Shown here piece after piece: positions 1 through 10,920 of a DNA stretch of 64,000 nucleotides. Below the pieces are notes generated by a model. The model did not search any database. It was not told the origin of the DNA and saw only the letters and a list, made by a program, of their open reading frames with translations. This DNA comes from Austropuccinia psidii (Eukaryota > Basidiomycota > Pucciniomycetes > Pucciniales > Sphaerophragmiaceae): contig JALGQZ010000011.1 of NCBI GenBank assembly GCA_023105745.1, positions 29,634,612-29,698,611 of the forward strand, written 5' to 3'. Every line of letters begins with the position of its first letter. Within the stretch, counting starts at the first letter, position 1. Position numbers and translations under genes: made by a program.

Positions 1-581
1 TGTTTTTGTTATAAATCTCTTTATAAACTCATTTCCACGTAAAATTAAGAATTTTAGTAAAATTCTTTATTTTTTATTGTAAATACAATTTGAAAAAGTT
101 GTATTATATTCTTTTGGTGTAAAATATCTCAAAATTATTATCTTAAGTGTTAAAAGTAGGTTATTTCATCTTATTATAATAATTTCTCTCTTATTATTAC
201 TCTTAATAATTCTTATTTAATATAAATAGTATTTATATTAATATATAACTTTAATATTGGTAATATTATTGTTATTAATTGTTTTTTATTCATAAAAAAC
301 AATTTTTTACGCCTTTATTATTTGTTTGTAACGATAATAAAGAGCTTTATAATATATTAATTATTTTATATTAATATATTATTTTCAATATTATAATCTT
401 ATATAATATTAATTATATTATTATATTTATTTAATAATATAATATTTTTACGCCATAATAATAATATTTCTTTATTATTATTATTATTTTAATCTTATTT
501 ATTTCAATTATAAGGACATTCAGAGTACAATAAGTAATAAATTAGTAAGTTTTACTTATTGTTTCATAGTCAAACCTTACA
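1..581 (+). repeat. 5' LTR of Gypsy element A (3' part only)
   Basis: This stretch matches 8672-9253 almost base for base, with about eight differences by eye (roughly 98.6% identity), so it is the end of the 5' LTR whose start lies before the window. It ends in CCTTACA, like the 3' LTR. The high LTR-LTR identity indicates a recent insertion. The sequence is extremely AT-rich and contains no gene. Confidence 0.92.
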
Positions 582-582
582 T

Positions 583-606
583 TTGGGGGCCTGGCCGTGA
601 TATTTA
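583..606 (+). promoter_or_regulatory. Candidate primer-binding site of element A
   Basis: Directly after the LTR end comes a G/C-rich block, TTGGGGGCCTGGCCGTGATA, in otherwise AT-rich DNA. The same position after the D' LTR (minus strand, about 18203-18180) carries a close variant, TTTGGGAGCCCAGCCATGAT. Conservation at the LTR/internal junction is what a primer-binding site should show. It is not the usual initiator-tRNA complement and I could not assign a tRNA; self-priming or an unusual tRNA is possible. Confidence 0.55.
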
Positions 607-1086
607 CTTAAAAGACCTTTAAAAGGATTCTATTTGGGTTTATCCAATAATAAATTATATTTATAATCATAAATTATATAATAATTTTATATTTTATTGA
701 TTTTAAAAGCTATTGAGGCATTTGGAAAGCAATTGTACTGTCTTACACGTGGTTTTTCACATCCTTAGACTTGCAAGAACTTTCTTTGAGTGACTCTAGT
801 GATTAAAAAAGATATTTTATAAATTAAAAATAATTTTATTATAATTTAATTTTATAAGAATCATATTCTTTTTTATTTTATTCTTTAAAAAATAAAAAAA
901 ATACATAAAAAATATTAAAAAATATTAAAAACCAATAAAAAAAAGTTATTTTTATTCATTTTTATTCATTTCTTTATTTTATTTCAATTTTTTAAGATAT
1001 AAAGCAATTTCTACGTGGAAAATTGCCATATCTTGCCAAAAATAACACTTCTTATATAAAGACTTATATTTATTTGTCTTTTTTAG

Positions 1087-1236
1087 TGTTTGAAGATAAC
1101 CCAACAGAAGATAACCAAGCTACTGTTGAGAGGTTGGTGGAAGAAACTTGTCAAAGTTCTCCAACACCAGTTATCACCAAAAGAAAGAAAGCTAAGAAAT
1201 TAGACTTTCCAGGACACACCATTCAAGACTCTGAAG
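1087..1236 (+). other. Putative spliced leader exon of element A
   Basis: A pyrimidine-rich run ending TTTTTTAG precedes position 1087 and a GTGAGG donor-like sequence follows 1236. The segment is open in one frame and encodes an acidic then basic peptide (EDNPTEDNQ ... KRKKAKK). D and D' have an equivalent exon at the same place, with a perfect GTAAGT donor. By inference the upstream donor lies in the LTR R/U5 region (3' LTR copy near 8565, G/GTAATT), so the transcript would lose the end of the LTR and the primer-binding site by splicing. Only RNA data can confirm this. Confidence 0.4.
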
Positions 1237-1311
1237 GTGAGGACCTCTTTTATAATTGCCATAAAAAGAATTTTATTCTAAAATACTTTTATTTTTTCTT
1301 ATTCTTTAATT

Positions 1312-2005
1312 ATGACTACCAGAAGAGGTTCCCAATACTCCATCCAATCAGATGGAGCTGGACTCAGAGGTAGAACTGATCCCTCAAAAGGGAAAAGAAA
1401 GGGCAATATCCCCAGTGGAACAGAATCCACACAAGGAAGTGCCTTATCCCAAAGGCAAGTCCCAGAAATGCCCATGATATCTGAGCCTGAATTAGAACTA
1501 AGTATGAGTAACTCAAACAGGTACAAATCACATTCAGAGGGCTCAAATAGACATCTACATGAGCCAGTACAAGCAGTATTGCACAGTGTACAAGGACAAA
1601 GATTGGGAAATGTTGCCTCAAATACAACAAGGAGTGATGAACTCCTGGCACATCCTGAAAAAGTTCCTCAAAGAGGAGGAGATAGTGAAATACTCCAATG
1701 GATGGAATCCACTGTCATCCAAACCTCAAATCAAAAAAATCAAGGATTACCATGCCAAAAAGAGGGAGGGAACCAAGGAAGAAGCCCCAGTAGCTTCTAC
1801 CAGCAAGCCCCAAGCCAACCCACTTCCCCAAGAAGGGAAGAAGAACAAGAAAAAGCATTGGAGGAAACCATATTCCCCAAGCTACAGAATCCCAAGAATC
1901 CAAAAGGATGCCATGGACAATGTTTTCAACATGGCCAGAACCCTGATGGAATTCAAGGACAAGGAAGAGCAAAGAATGAGACAACCTCATTTCCCAAAGA
2001 AATAA
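1312..2005 (+). pseudogene. ORF1 of element A: Gag N-terminal ORF in its own frame
   Basis: A reading frame that ends at TAA 2003-2005 and is open from about 1508 (first ATG 1559) encodes a lysine- and proline-rich protein ending in [20 protein letters not shown] and then FPKK. The same ending is found in element C (33012-33103), and a related one in D' (minus, near 17185-17100). Between A and C most changes across these codons are at third positions and silent (GTT/GTG, AAC/AAT, GCC/GCA, ACC/ACT, AAG/AAA, GAA/GAG), which shows past selection on this frame. The ATG at 1312 begins MTTRRGS, resembling the ORF1 start of element D (MPSTRSG), but it lies in the pol frame, so a small indel near 1480-1508 probably broke ORF1 in this copy. 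Function unknown; its position suggests a Gag N-terminal or matrix-like part. The overlapping pol-frame translation from 1312 to 1990 looks spurious after the first part. Confidence 0.65.
1990..1999 (+). promoter_or_regulatory. Candidate -1 frameshift site ORF1 to gag-pol (element A)
   Basis: In the ORF1 frame the codons are T TTC CCA AAG AAA TAA. T_TTC_CCA and C_CCA_AAG both have the X_XXY_YYZ form of a -1 slippery heptamer, and they sit 1-3 codons before the ORF1 stop. The gag-pol frame is exactly -1 to ORF1 and has no ATG until near 2415. The run TTTCCCAAAGAAATA is identical in element C at 33088. No downstream pseudoknot was worked out. Confidence 0.5.
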
Positions 2006-5000
2006 CCTTGTCCAAAGATGTTGTAAATACTTTAACAGAAATCAAAAATAGTATATTACCTCTAAAAGAAATTAAAGACAGTTTATTATCACTACAAGAA
2101 ATAAATAACAATTTATCTTCTTTAACAAAAATTGTTGTGCAAAACAAGAAAGAAATTGACAACATTAAGTTTATTGTTGAAAATAATAAACCAAAGAATT
2201 TAATTGACAATACTCAAAAATTAATACAAGGACAACAAGAATTGTATAAATACATAAAAGATATCAAAGACAAAACTTTGACAACCAATTATGATGTGAG
2301 TATTGACAATCTTACAGAAAAATTGAATAAATTAAGTATTTCTGTAGAAAAATTTGAAGAAAAGACTTCATCACACCAAAAATTACTTTTGGACCATGTG
2401 GAAAAAAGTGATGAAGCAAGAATGCATCTGAAAGATGATATTCAGAGTGAAATAAGGCTTATCACTGAAAAAATGGATAAAATTAATGAGGCTAATTTAA
2501 ATATGCCAAAGTTATCAACACCATTTTCTCATATAAGAAGCCCTGTTAAAACAAAAGAGGAATTGTCAAATCCTTTCATAACAGACTTGAGTCACCAAGA
2601 TAATAACCAAGTCTTAATGAAGGAAGCACCTCAATTGAAAGAATGGCCAACATTCACAGGAGAAGGTGAATATGATCACATGTCATTTATTAAAACAATT
2701 GACATGTTACAAGAAGATTATGCCATACCAGATGAATTAATCACTGCAAGATTACATTCTTTGTTTGAGAAATCTGCAAAAAGATGGTATTATGGCATAA
2801 GACAAACAAATGGTAAAAATACCTGGTCTTGGTGGAAACAAGAAATAATCACCAAGTGGGCAAATGATGCCTGGAGGTATAAGATAGAAAATGCATTTGA
2901 AAACTCTTTCTTTGACCCAGAGAAAGACAAACCTTTAACTTGGTTCTTAAAACAAGTTGAAAGACTTAATGCACTATACCCCGAAATGTCACAGAAGATG
3001 GTACATATGAAAATACTTAAAAAATGTGGAGGGGAACTAGAACATGCCCTAAGAAGCAGATGTATAGAACCATGCTCCACAGAAGAGTATATAAATGCAC
3101 TAGAAGATATAGTGACAAGAACAAAAATTGGCAGGACTTGGAAAAAATTGGACATTAAAAGCCCAAATAAACCATTTATCAAAAAAGATAAATCAAAAGA
3201 ATCCTTTAAGCCCAATACATCCAACAATAATGAGCAAAGAAAATGCCATAAATGTGGAGGTATTGGACACTTAGCCAATAATTGCCTTAAAAAAGCAAAA
3301 ATTAATGAAATTGTGGAAACAGAAAGCCACAATGACAAAGAAGAGGAATCTGACTCTGAAAAAGAGACAGAAGAGTCAGAAAGCTCTGAAAGTGATGAAA
3401 TCAATATAATTAATGCACAAATTAATAATATTGACTTAATTTATGAAGTACTGGATGTTAATTCAAACTTACCACAAGTTGGAACATCTGACACAAACCT
3501 GACAAAAATACAAGATGCCAAAATGTATAGAACGAAACCTGCAAGAGGAATGGGATATACAGCTGGAAAATCAAGTATAAGTATTGTTATGGTTGATAAC
3601 CAGGAAGGAAAAGTTAACTTGGATACAGGAGCATATTGCACTTGTGTTGGCAAAAGTTATTTAAAAACCATTGTCCCAAATTGGCAAGAAAAACTTATGC
3701 CAATACAAGGTGTCAAATTTAGTAGTGCAAGTGAGAGCATGAAGCCCCTTGGAATAATTGATTTAACACTAATTTTTCCTCATCCCTCACAATGTGTCAG
3801 AATTAAAGTAGAGTTTGTAGTAATGGACAACTGTACTAGTAATCATTTCATACTTGGGAATGACTACTTATCAATCTATGGTATAGATATCTCCAACCAA
3901 AAAGACAGATATTTTACCATAGGAGATAACAAAAGACAAAAGTTTGGCTTCTTAAATAACAAAAACCAAATCACAGTTATTAAGAAGGAAGAAAAAATTC
4001 CAGAAAAGGAAATTTTTATATCTGAACAACTTAAAGAGGCAGAATTCAATCAAGAATTAACAGAAAAAATGAAAGAAAAATTGATTGACCTCTTATTTAA
4101 GTATAAAAATGCCTTTGCAACTGACAAAGAACCACTAGGTGCCATAATTGGACATGAAGTGGATATAATTCTTAATGTAGAAAAGCCTTACCCACCTTTA
4201 TTAAGAAGACCTGCTTATCCAGCCAGTCCAAGAGCTAGAGAAGCCTTAGAGGTACACATTAAAGAATTAATGGACCTTGGAGTATTAAGAAAGGTTGGAC
4301 ATAATGAACAAGTAGAAGTTACTACACCTGTCATTATAACTTGGCATAATGGAAAATCAAGGATGGTAGGAGACTTCAGAGCCCTGAATACCTATACCAT
4401 TCCAGACAGATATCCAATACCCAGAATCCATGAGACATTGACCCAATTGTCACAAGCTAAGTTCATTACAGCTATGGATGCTCTTAAGGGTTTTCATCAA
4501 AATGTCTTAACAGACAAAGCCAAGAGACTACTAAGAATAATAGTCCATTGTGGGATTTTTGAATACTTAAGAATGCCATTTGGAATAAAAAATGCACCTT
4601 TCCATTATCAAAGAATGATGAATACCATATTTCCTGAGGAATTATCAGAAGGACAGTTAATTATCTATATTTATGATATTATAGTTTGCTCAGAAACTTG
4701 GGAAAATCACCTTACAAGACTAGAAAGGGTACTACAGAAAATAGTCCAAGTGAATATGAAAATCTCCTTGAAAAAGTGTCATTTTGCATATAGTGAATTA
4801 AAAGCACTAGGACATGTGGTATCTGGACTTAGTCTAGGCATAGACAAAAATAAAGTAGCAGCAGTACTACTTAAACCAATGCCTCAAACCAAAAAAGAAA
4901 TGCAATCATTTCTAGGATTTGCTGGTTACTATAGACAGCATATAAAGGACTTTGCAAAAATTGCTAAATCCTTGTATAAGCTATGTGACCAACAAACAGT

Positions 5001-7110
5001 CTATGAGATGACAGAAGAAAGAGTCAAGGCATATGAAGAATTGAAAAATTCCTTAACAAATGCCCCATTTCTTCTAATGCCAGATTGGAAACTACCCTTC
5101 AAACTGTACATTGATGCTTGTGGAGAAGGACTAGGTGCTGCACTTCACCAAACACAAATTATCAATGATAAACCAGTGGAAGGACCAATTTGTTTCATTT
5201 CAAGGCAAATAAAGCCAACAGAAGCAAGGTATGGAGCAAGCCAAATGGAATGCTTATGCCTAGTGTGGGCTTTAGAAAAATTACATTATTATTTGGATGG
5301 CACAGTATTTGATGTAATCACAGACTGTAATGCTGTGAAATCACTATGAAATATGAAGACTCCAAACAGACATATGCTGAGATGGCAAATTGCTATCCAG
5401 GAATATAGAGGAAATATGACTATTGTTCATAAATCTGGAAATATTCACAAAAATGCAGATGGTCTCAGCAGATGGGCTCTAGCAAATACCCCTGACAATC
5501 CACCATGGGTACCACAAGAAGAGCACCATATAGAAGGAATATGTGTTACAGACATTGGCACAGAATTCTTTAACCAAGTTAAAGAAAGCTATAAGACAGA
5601 CAAAAATTGCCATATCTTAAGCCAACTTCTAATGAAAGACTGCAAAGATCCATCACTTTCATCAAAACTAGATGAAATATGGAAAAAGGCATATGATGAA
5701 GGAAGATTTCACCTCCTTGATGGAATCCTTTACCATAGAACAAAACACACATGTGTTATGGCCTTAACAGACAGAATACTAATAAACACCATTCTACATG
5801 AGTGTCATGATAGTGTTGCATCTGGACATCTCTCAGAAGATAGGACACTAGAGAGGGTGAAAACCTGCTCTTGGTGGCCAAATTGGAAGAAAGATGTTGC
5901 AGAGTACTTCCAAACCTGTGACAGATGTCAAAAAGCCAACAGAGCCACAGGAAAGAAATTTGGAATGATGATCCAAATCCAAGAACCAAAATCCCCATGG
6001 GAAATAGTTCATATGTATTGGGTAACAGCCTTACCTCCAGGAGGAGACAGGAGTTATAATGCATGCCTAGTGTTAGTTGACAGATACAGCAAAACTCCCA
6101 TGTTCTTACCATGTCATAAAGATGACACAGCTATGGATACAGCCATAATGATATGGAATAAAGTCATTAGCCATACAGGCTTATTCCAAAATATTATAAG
6201 TGACAGAGACCCAAAGTTCACTTCAGCATTGTGGACAAATCTCCATAACTTGTTTGGGACAAAATTATCATTCTCAACAGCTTATCATCCCCAAACTGAT
6301 GGTTTAGCAGAAAGAATGATACAGACTCTAGAGGATATGATCAGAAGATTCTGTGCTTATGGGCTAGAATTCAAAGATTCTGATGGTTTTACCCATGATT
6401 GGTGTACACTAATACCAGCACTTGAACTGGCATACAAGACATCAATCCATTCTTCTACTGGCAAAACGCCAGCAATGCTAGAGAAAGGTTGGAATCCAAG
6501 ACTTCCTTATGATACCCTCAAAAAGGACTTAGTGGATATACATCCAACAGCAAGCAGTTTCAAGATAATGCTTGACAAAGCAAGACACCATGCAAACAGA
6601 TGCATGCAAGATTCTTTTAAATATGCAAAAGAAAGATGGGATAAAAGTCATAAGCCACCTGATTTCAAAAAAGGGGACTTGGTTTTAGTATCAACCCTTA
6701 ATTTCAATAACATAAAAGGCCCAAAGAAATTGAAAGATTCCTTTGCAGGACCATTTATGATAAAAGCACTTCATGGACCCAATGCTGTGCAATTGGAACT
6801 CACAGGTGAACTAATGAACAAACACCCAACTTTCCCTGTAAGTCTGATAAAACCTTACAGTTCAAGTGACAAAGAGTTATTTCCACTAAGAAATAAACCC
6901 CCACTTGAGATTCCCCCCTTGGAAGAAGGAGAGGAAAAGAAAATAGTAAAAGTCCTTAAAGAAAGAAGGACAAGAAACAAAAAAGAAAGAGAATACCTTG
7001 TAAGGTATAGAAATTCAACTCAAGAAGATGAATGGCTACTTGAGAAAGATATAACAAATGCTGATAAACTACTAAGAAGGTTCAGACATGAAAGAAAACC
7101 TGAAAAATGA
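1990..7110 (+). pseudogene. Gag-Pol of Ty3/Gypsy element A (one stop, two catalytic losses)
   Basis: One frame runs from the end of ORF1 to 7110, broken only by TGA at 5347-5349, where element C has a leucine codon. Order: coiled-coil region and rust-type Gag capsid (about 2000-3170); CCHC zinc knuckle [14 protein letters not shown] (3244-3285); acidic linker; aspartic protease with LDTGA (3619-3633); reverse transcriptase (about 4150-4850); RNase H (5100-5450) with YIDA, ME and TDCN motifs; integrase with an HHCC finger (about 5790-5935), a D-D-E core (6000-6330) and C-terminal GPF region (6740); chromodomain-like tail (about 6950-7090). The RT active site reads YIYD (4666-4677) instead of YIDD, and the first integrase Asp reads Tyr (HMYW, 6010-6021); both are GAT to TAT. 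As it stands this copy should not be able to replicate on its own despite its young LTRs. Confidence 0.9.
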
Positions 7111-7210
7111 AAAAGTTAAGCATTATTGAGCTTCAAGACTAACAAAGTCTATTGAAGAGGTAGGACAGTGGATGATACCCTTATCATACATATCAGATTT
7201 TGGTACAATC

Positions 7211-7228
7211 TTTTTTGGTGGTAGGGAA
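7211..7228 (+). promoter_or_regulatory. Polypurine tract of element A
   Basis: A T-run followed by GGTGGTAGGGAA abuts the first base of the 3' LTR (TGTGAGCC). The same GGTGGTAGGGAA abuts the 3' LTR of element C at 38228. This is the expected plus-strand primer position. The 100 bases between the pol stop and this tract hold no other recognisable feature. Confidence 0.7.
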
Positions 7229-9253
7229 TGTGAGCCTTTGAGATATGACCACATACCCAATAAGGTCACAAAAAGATTAAGAATAATTATACCTTTAATA
7301 TAATTATACTAAAATTACTTAGAATAATTATACATTAAAATTAATTACTTAAATATACAAAAAACACCATAAATTGACACAAAAATTGGTTTAACTTAAA
7401 ACCCAATGAATAAACATGTAAAATAAACTATACCATTGGATTCCTCATGGAAAAATACACATATACCATTTTTATGGCATATCTGTAAAGTCAATATTTA
7501 ATGAATTATAAGGTATAATACCTTATAAAAACCATAAAATCCTATTTATCTCAGAAACCAATGAAACAACATGTGAACTAAATTGTACCAGTAAATTCCC
7601 CATAAAAGTCCACACATAAAACAATTAATAAGCTAATTCTCAAAGTCAATACTTAAGGAATTATCCTGAATATATGCACTTTTTTGGTCAACGCATATAT
7701 TCAAGGATCATAGCTAATATCTTCTAAACTATACATGATAGAATGATGAACCAAAAATAAAGTTACCACGTAATTACTGTAAGAACACAGATATGAACTT
7801 TATTTTACAAATTATAAACAAGGTTAAAACCTATGATGAAATATTGATAAAAATCAACAGAGCTGTTGACCACTTTGTTGTGAAAGTGGTCCAAACTCAA
7901 AAAAAAGTATACAGTTGGATTTTACTAGTTCATTCAAGAAGAATTATGTAATTTTTATTATTAAATTCAGGGTATAACCCCCTGAAATCAAGGTTTGAAG
8001 TTTAAAATATTGAATTTCGACAGAAAAGATGAGTTACAAGAAAAATCATCAAAATTAGAGTTTTGATGATGTAAAGATACGCTCTTGGCAGCATAATAAG
8101 GTTATGCCAGGCTATCAGAATTCACTCTCTGAATTGCTGTAGCGTGTAAATCTTAAAAGTTATTGAAGATCAAAGTTTGAGCTTAAATTGAGCAGTTATG
8201 ATCACCTACTGTAACCTTAAATTAAGTTTAACAGTCACAAGAGTGATAAAATTGGTGAATACTATTAGTTTATGATTAAAACTAATAAAGTCCACGAAAT
8301 TTGGGGTTCTGCCAAGCCTCTGATGTCATCAAACTTAAAGTTACAGTGATAACTTTAAATAATGGTGCAATAATGATGTAAGATGGTTTGATCATGATGT
8401 AATCACCCTCAAACCTTAAACTATTGATCAATTCCAGTGGATATGATCAGTACACGTCTACTAGAAGCCTGTTGGACTCTAGGAGGGAGGTATTTACTAT
8501 AAATAGAGCTCTTTTTACTCTATTTTCCCCTCAGACGCATCAAAAACATTAAATCAATTAAATAAAAGGTAATTTCTTTATTCTTTATATATAAAATTCT
8601 TATATTATTAAAGACCAAAGACCATCTTAATATTAATCACCACTTTTACGTGATTAAATCAATTCTTTAATTGTTTTTGTTATAAATCTCTTTATAAACT
8701 CATTTCCACGTAAAATTAAGAATTTTAGTAAAATTCTTTATTTTTTATTGTAAATACAATATGAAAAAGTTGTATTATATTCTTTTGGCGTAAAATATCT
8801 CAAAATTATTATCTTAAGTGTTAAAAGTAGGTTATTTCATCTTATTATAATAATTTCTCTCTTATTATTACTCTTAATAATTCTTATTTAATATAAATAG
8901 TATTTATATTAATATATAACTTTAATATTGGTAATATTTTTGATATTAATTGTTTTTTATTCATAAAAAACAATTTTTTACGCCTTTATTATTTGTTTGT
9001 AACAATAATAAAGAGCTTTATAATATATTAATTATTTTATATTAATATATTATTTTCAATATTATAATCTTATATAATATTAATTATATTATTATATTTA
9101 TTTAATAATATAATATTTTTACGCCATAATAATAATAACTTCTTTATTATTATTATTATTTTAATCTTATTTATTTCAATTATAAGGACATTCAGAGTAC
9201 AATAAGTAATAAATTAGTAATTTTTACTTATTGTTTCATAGTCAAACCTTACA
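7229..9253 (+). repeat. 3' LTR of element A (about 2.0 kb)
   Basis: Begins TGTGAGCC after the polypurine tract and ends CTTACA, about 2,025 bp, unusually long for a Gypsy LTR. Its last 582 bases match the window start. A TATA-like box TATAAATAG lies at 8498-8506, followed by a CTCTTTTTACTC pyrimidine run and a possible splice donor (AAAAG/GTAATT) near 8565. A degenerate solo copy of the same family is at 42457-44443. Confidence 0.9.
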
Positions 9254-10896
9254 TTGACAGTGGAAACACTGATTCAGGGGAGACAGAAACTCCCATATTG
9301 GGAATAAGTTCCTCTGAACTGAACAATGAATTTTTTAGTGCAGTACTGAAGTCTTATTCCAAACACAAACAGTGTGTCATATTACTACAACTCCTTCAAC
9401 AAAAGTACAGGAGTCCAGAACTGGAATCCCAGCTGGAAGAACCCTGGTTGAGGGCCTATAAGGATAACAAATCCTTCCTTATAGATGGCCTGCTCTATCA
9501 CAGAGAGAAACACACAAGTGCACTCACAGTAGTAGACAGAGACCACATCTTCTTGATCCTGCAGGAATGCCATGACTGCCCCTATATGGGACACATGAGT
9601 GAAGACAGTACCAAAGAGAGGGTAGCAAGCACAGCTTGGTGGCCCAAGTGGGAAGAAGAGTTGGGGGAATACATCAACACTTGTGAAAGATGCCAAAAGG
9701 CCAATAGGAAACATGGGAAGAAGTATGGGATACTTCAACAAATAGAAGAACCCAAACACCCATGGGAAACCATCAACATGGACTGGGTTACAGGACTTGT
9801 CCCAGGAGGCAAAGAAAACTACAATTCCTGCTTAATCATAGTTGATAGGTTCAGCAAGAGCATGAGGTGTCTACCATGCCACAAAGAGGACACAGCCATG
9901 GATACTGCCTTGTTATTTTGGAATAACAGCATATCCACCTGTGGAGTCCCTAAAATCATCATTAGTAATAGGGACCCAAAATTCACAACTGAATTTTGGA
10001 CCAACTTGTATGACACGCTTGGCACCAAGCTTGCTTTTTCCACAGCTTACCATCCCCAAACAGATGGCCTAGCTGAGAGGATGATCCAGACTATGGAAGA
10101 TATCCTTAGAAGGTTCTGTGCCTATGGCATGGAATACAAGGACCATGAAGGATACACCCATGACTGGGTTACCCTTCTACCAGCTGTCCAACTGGCTTAT
10201 AATACAAGTCAGCACTCTACCACAGGAAAAACACCTGCAGTAGTAGAGAGAGGGTGGAATCCCCTGTTGCCTGTGGATCACTTGAAGAAAAATCTTCTGA
10301 CCATCCACCCCACAGCCAAAGACTTCCATGATATGTGGAAGATGGCTTGTGACACAGCTGCCAAATGCATAGCTGAGGCAAAATAATATAATAAACAGAG
10401 GTGGGACAAGACACACATGGAACCTGACTTTAAGGAAGGGGACCAGGTGCTAGGGTCTACACTGAACTTTAATAATATTAAAGGACCCAAGAAGATGAGG
10501 GACTCATTTGTAGGGCCTTTCACTATCATTAGGTTGATAGGTAAGAATGCAGTGGAAGTCAAACTTACAGAGGAATTTGCCAGGAAGCACCCAGTCTTCC
10601 CAGTAAGTTTGGTCAAGCCATACTTCCAAATGGAAGAGGGTAAATTCCCCTCCAGGAAGAAGATCCTCACACCACCAGAGATAGTGGAAGCGGAGGATTC
10701 CCCAGGACCTGTGAGCAAAATCATCAGGGCCAGTAAGATCAGACTTAATGGGAAGGATCAAAGACAGTACTTAGTCAGATTCCAGAACCAGACAGCTGAT
10801 AAAGACAAATGGTTGGCAGAAGATGCCATACCAGATGGGAACCTTCATTTAAAGAGATGCAGAGCCTCTAGGAGGACTGAACAGTCTCATCAATGA
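9254..10896 (+). pseudogene. Integrase and chromodomain of Gypsy element B (5' truncated)
   Basis: Immediately after LTR A an open frame encodes the integrase half of a related Gypsy Pol: HHCC finger (about 9570-9705), D-D-E core with intact first Asp (NMDW, 9775-9786), SNRDPKF and [11 protein letters not shown], then the GPF region and a chromodomain-like tail (about 10700-10860). The single frame is interrupted by TAA at 10384-10386 and then continues to 10896. RT, protease and Gag are absent. The simplest reading is that element A inserted inside element B, whose 5' half would then lie before the window. Base use is more GC-rich than element A. Confidence 0.85.
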
Positions 10897-10907
10897 TGAT
10901 CCTTTTT

Positions 10908-10920
10908 TAGAGGGAGGGTA
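10908..10920 (+). promoter_or_regulatory. Polypurine tract of element B
   Basis: TTTTTTAGAGGGAGGGTA runs directly into the TGTCAG start of LTR B, between the pol stop at 10896 and the LTR. Position and composition fit a plus-strand primer. Confidence 0.6.

Noticed and set aside
1312..1990. Pol-frame N-terminal 226 codons of element A as the true Gag start
   Set aside because: After the first stretch the translation is Gln/Pro/Ser-rich without pattern, and substitutions relative to element C favour the other frame; only MTTRRGS resembles the ORF1 start of D.
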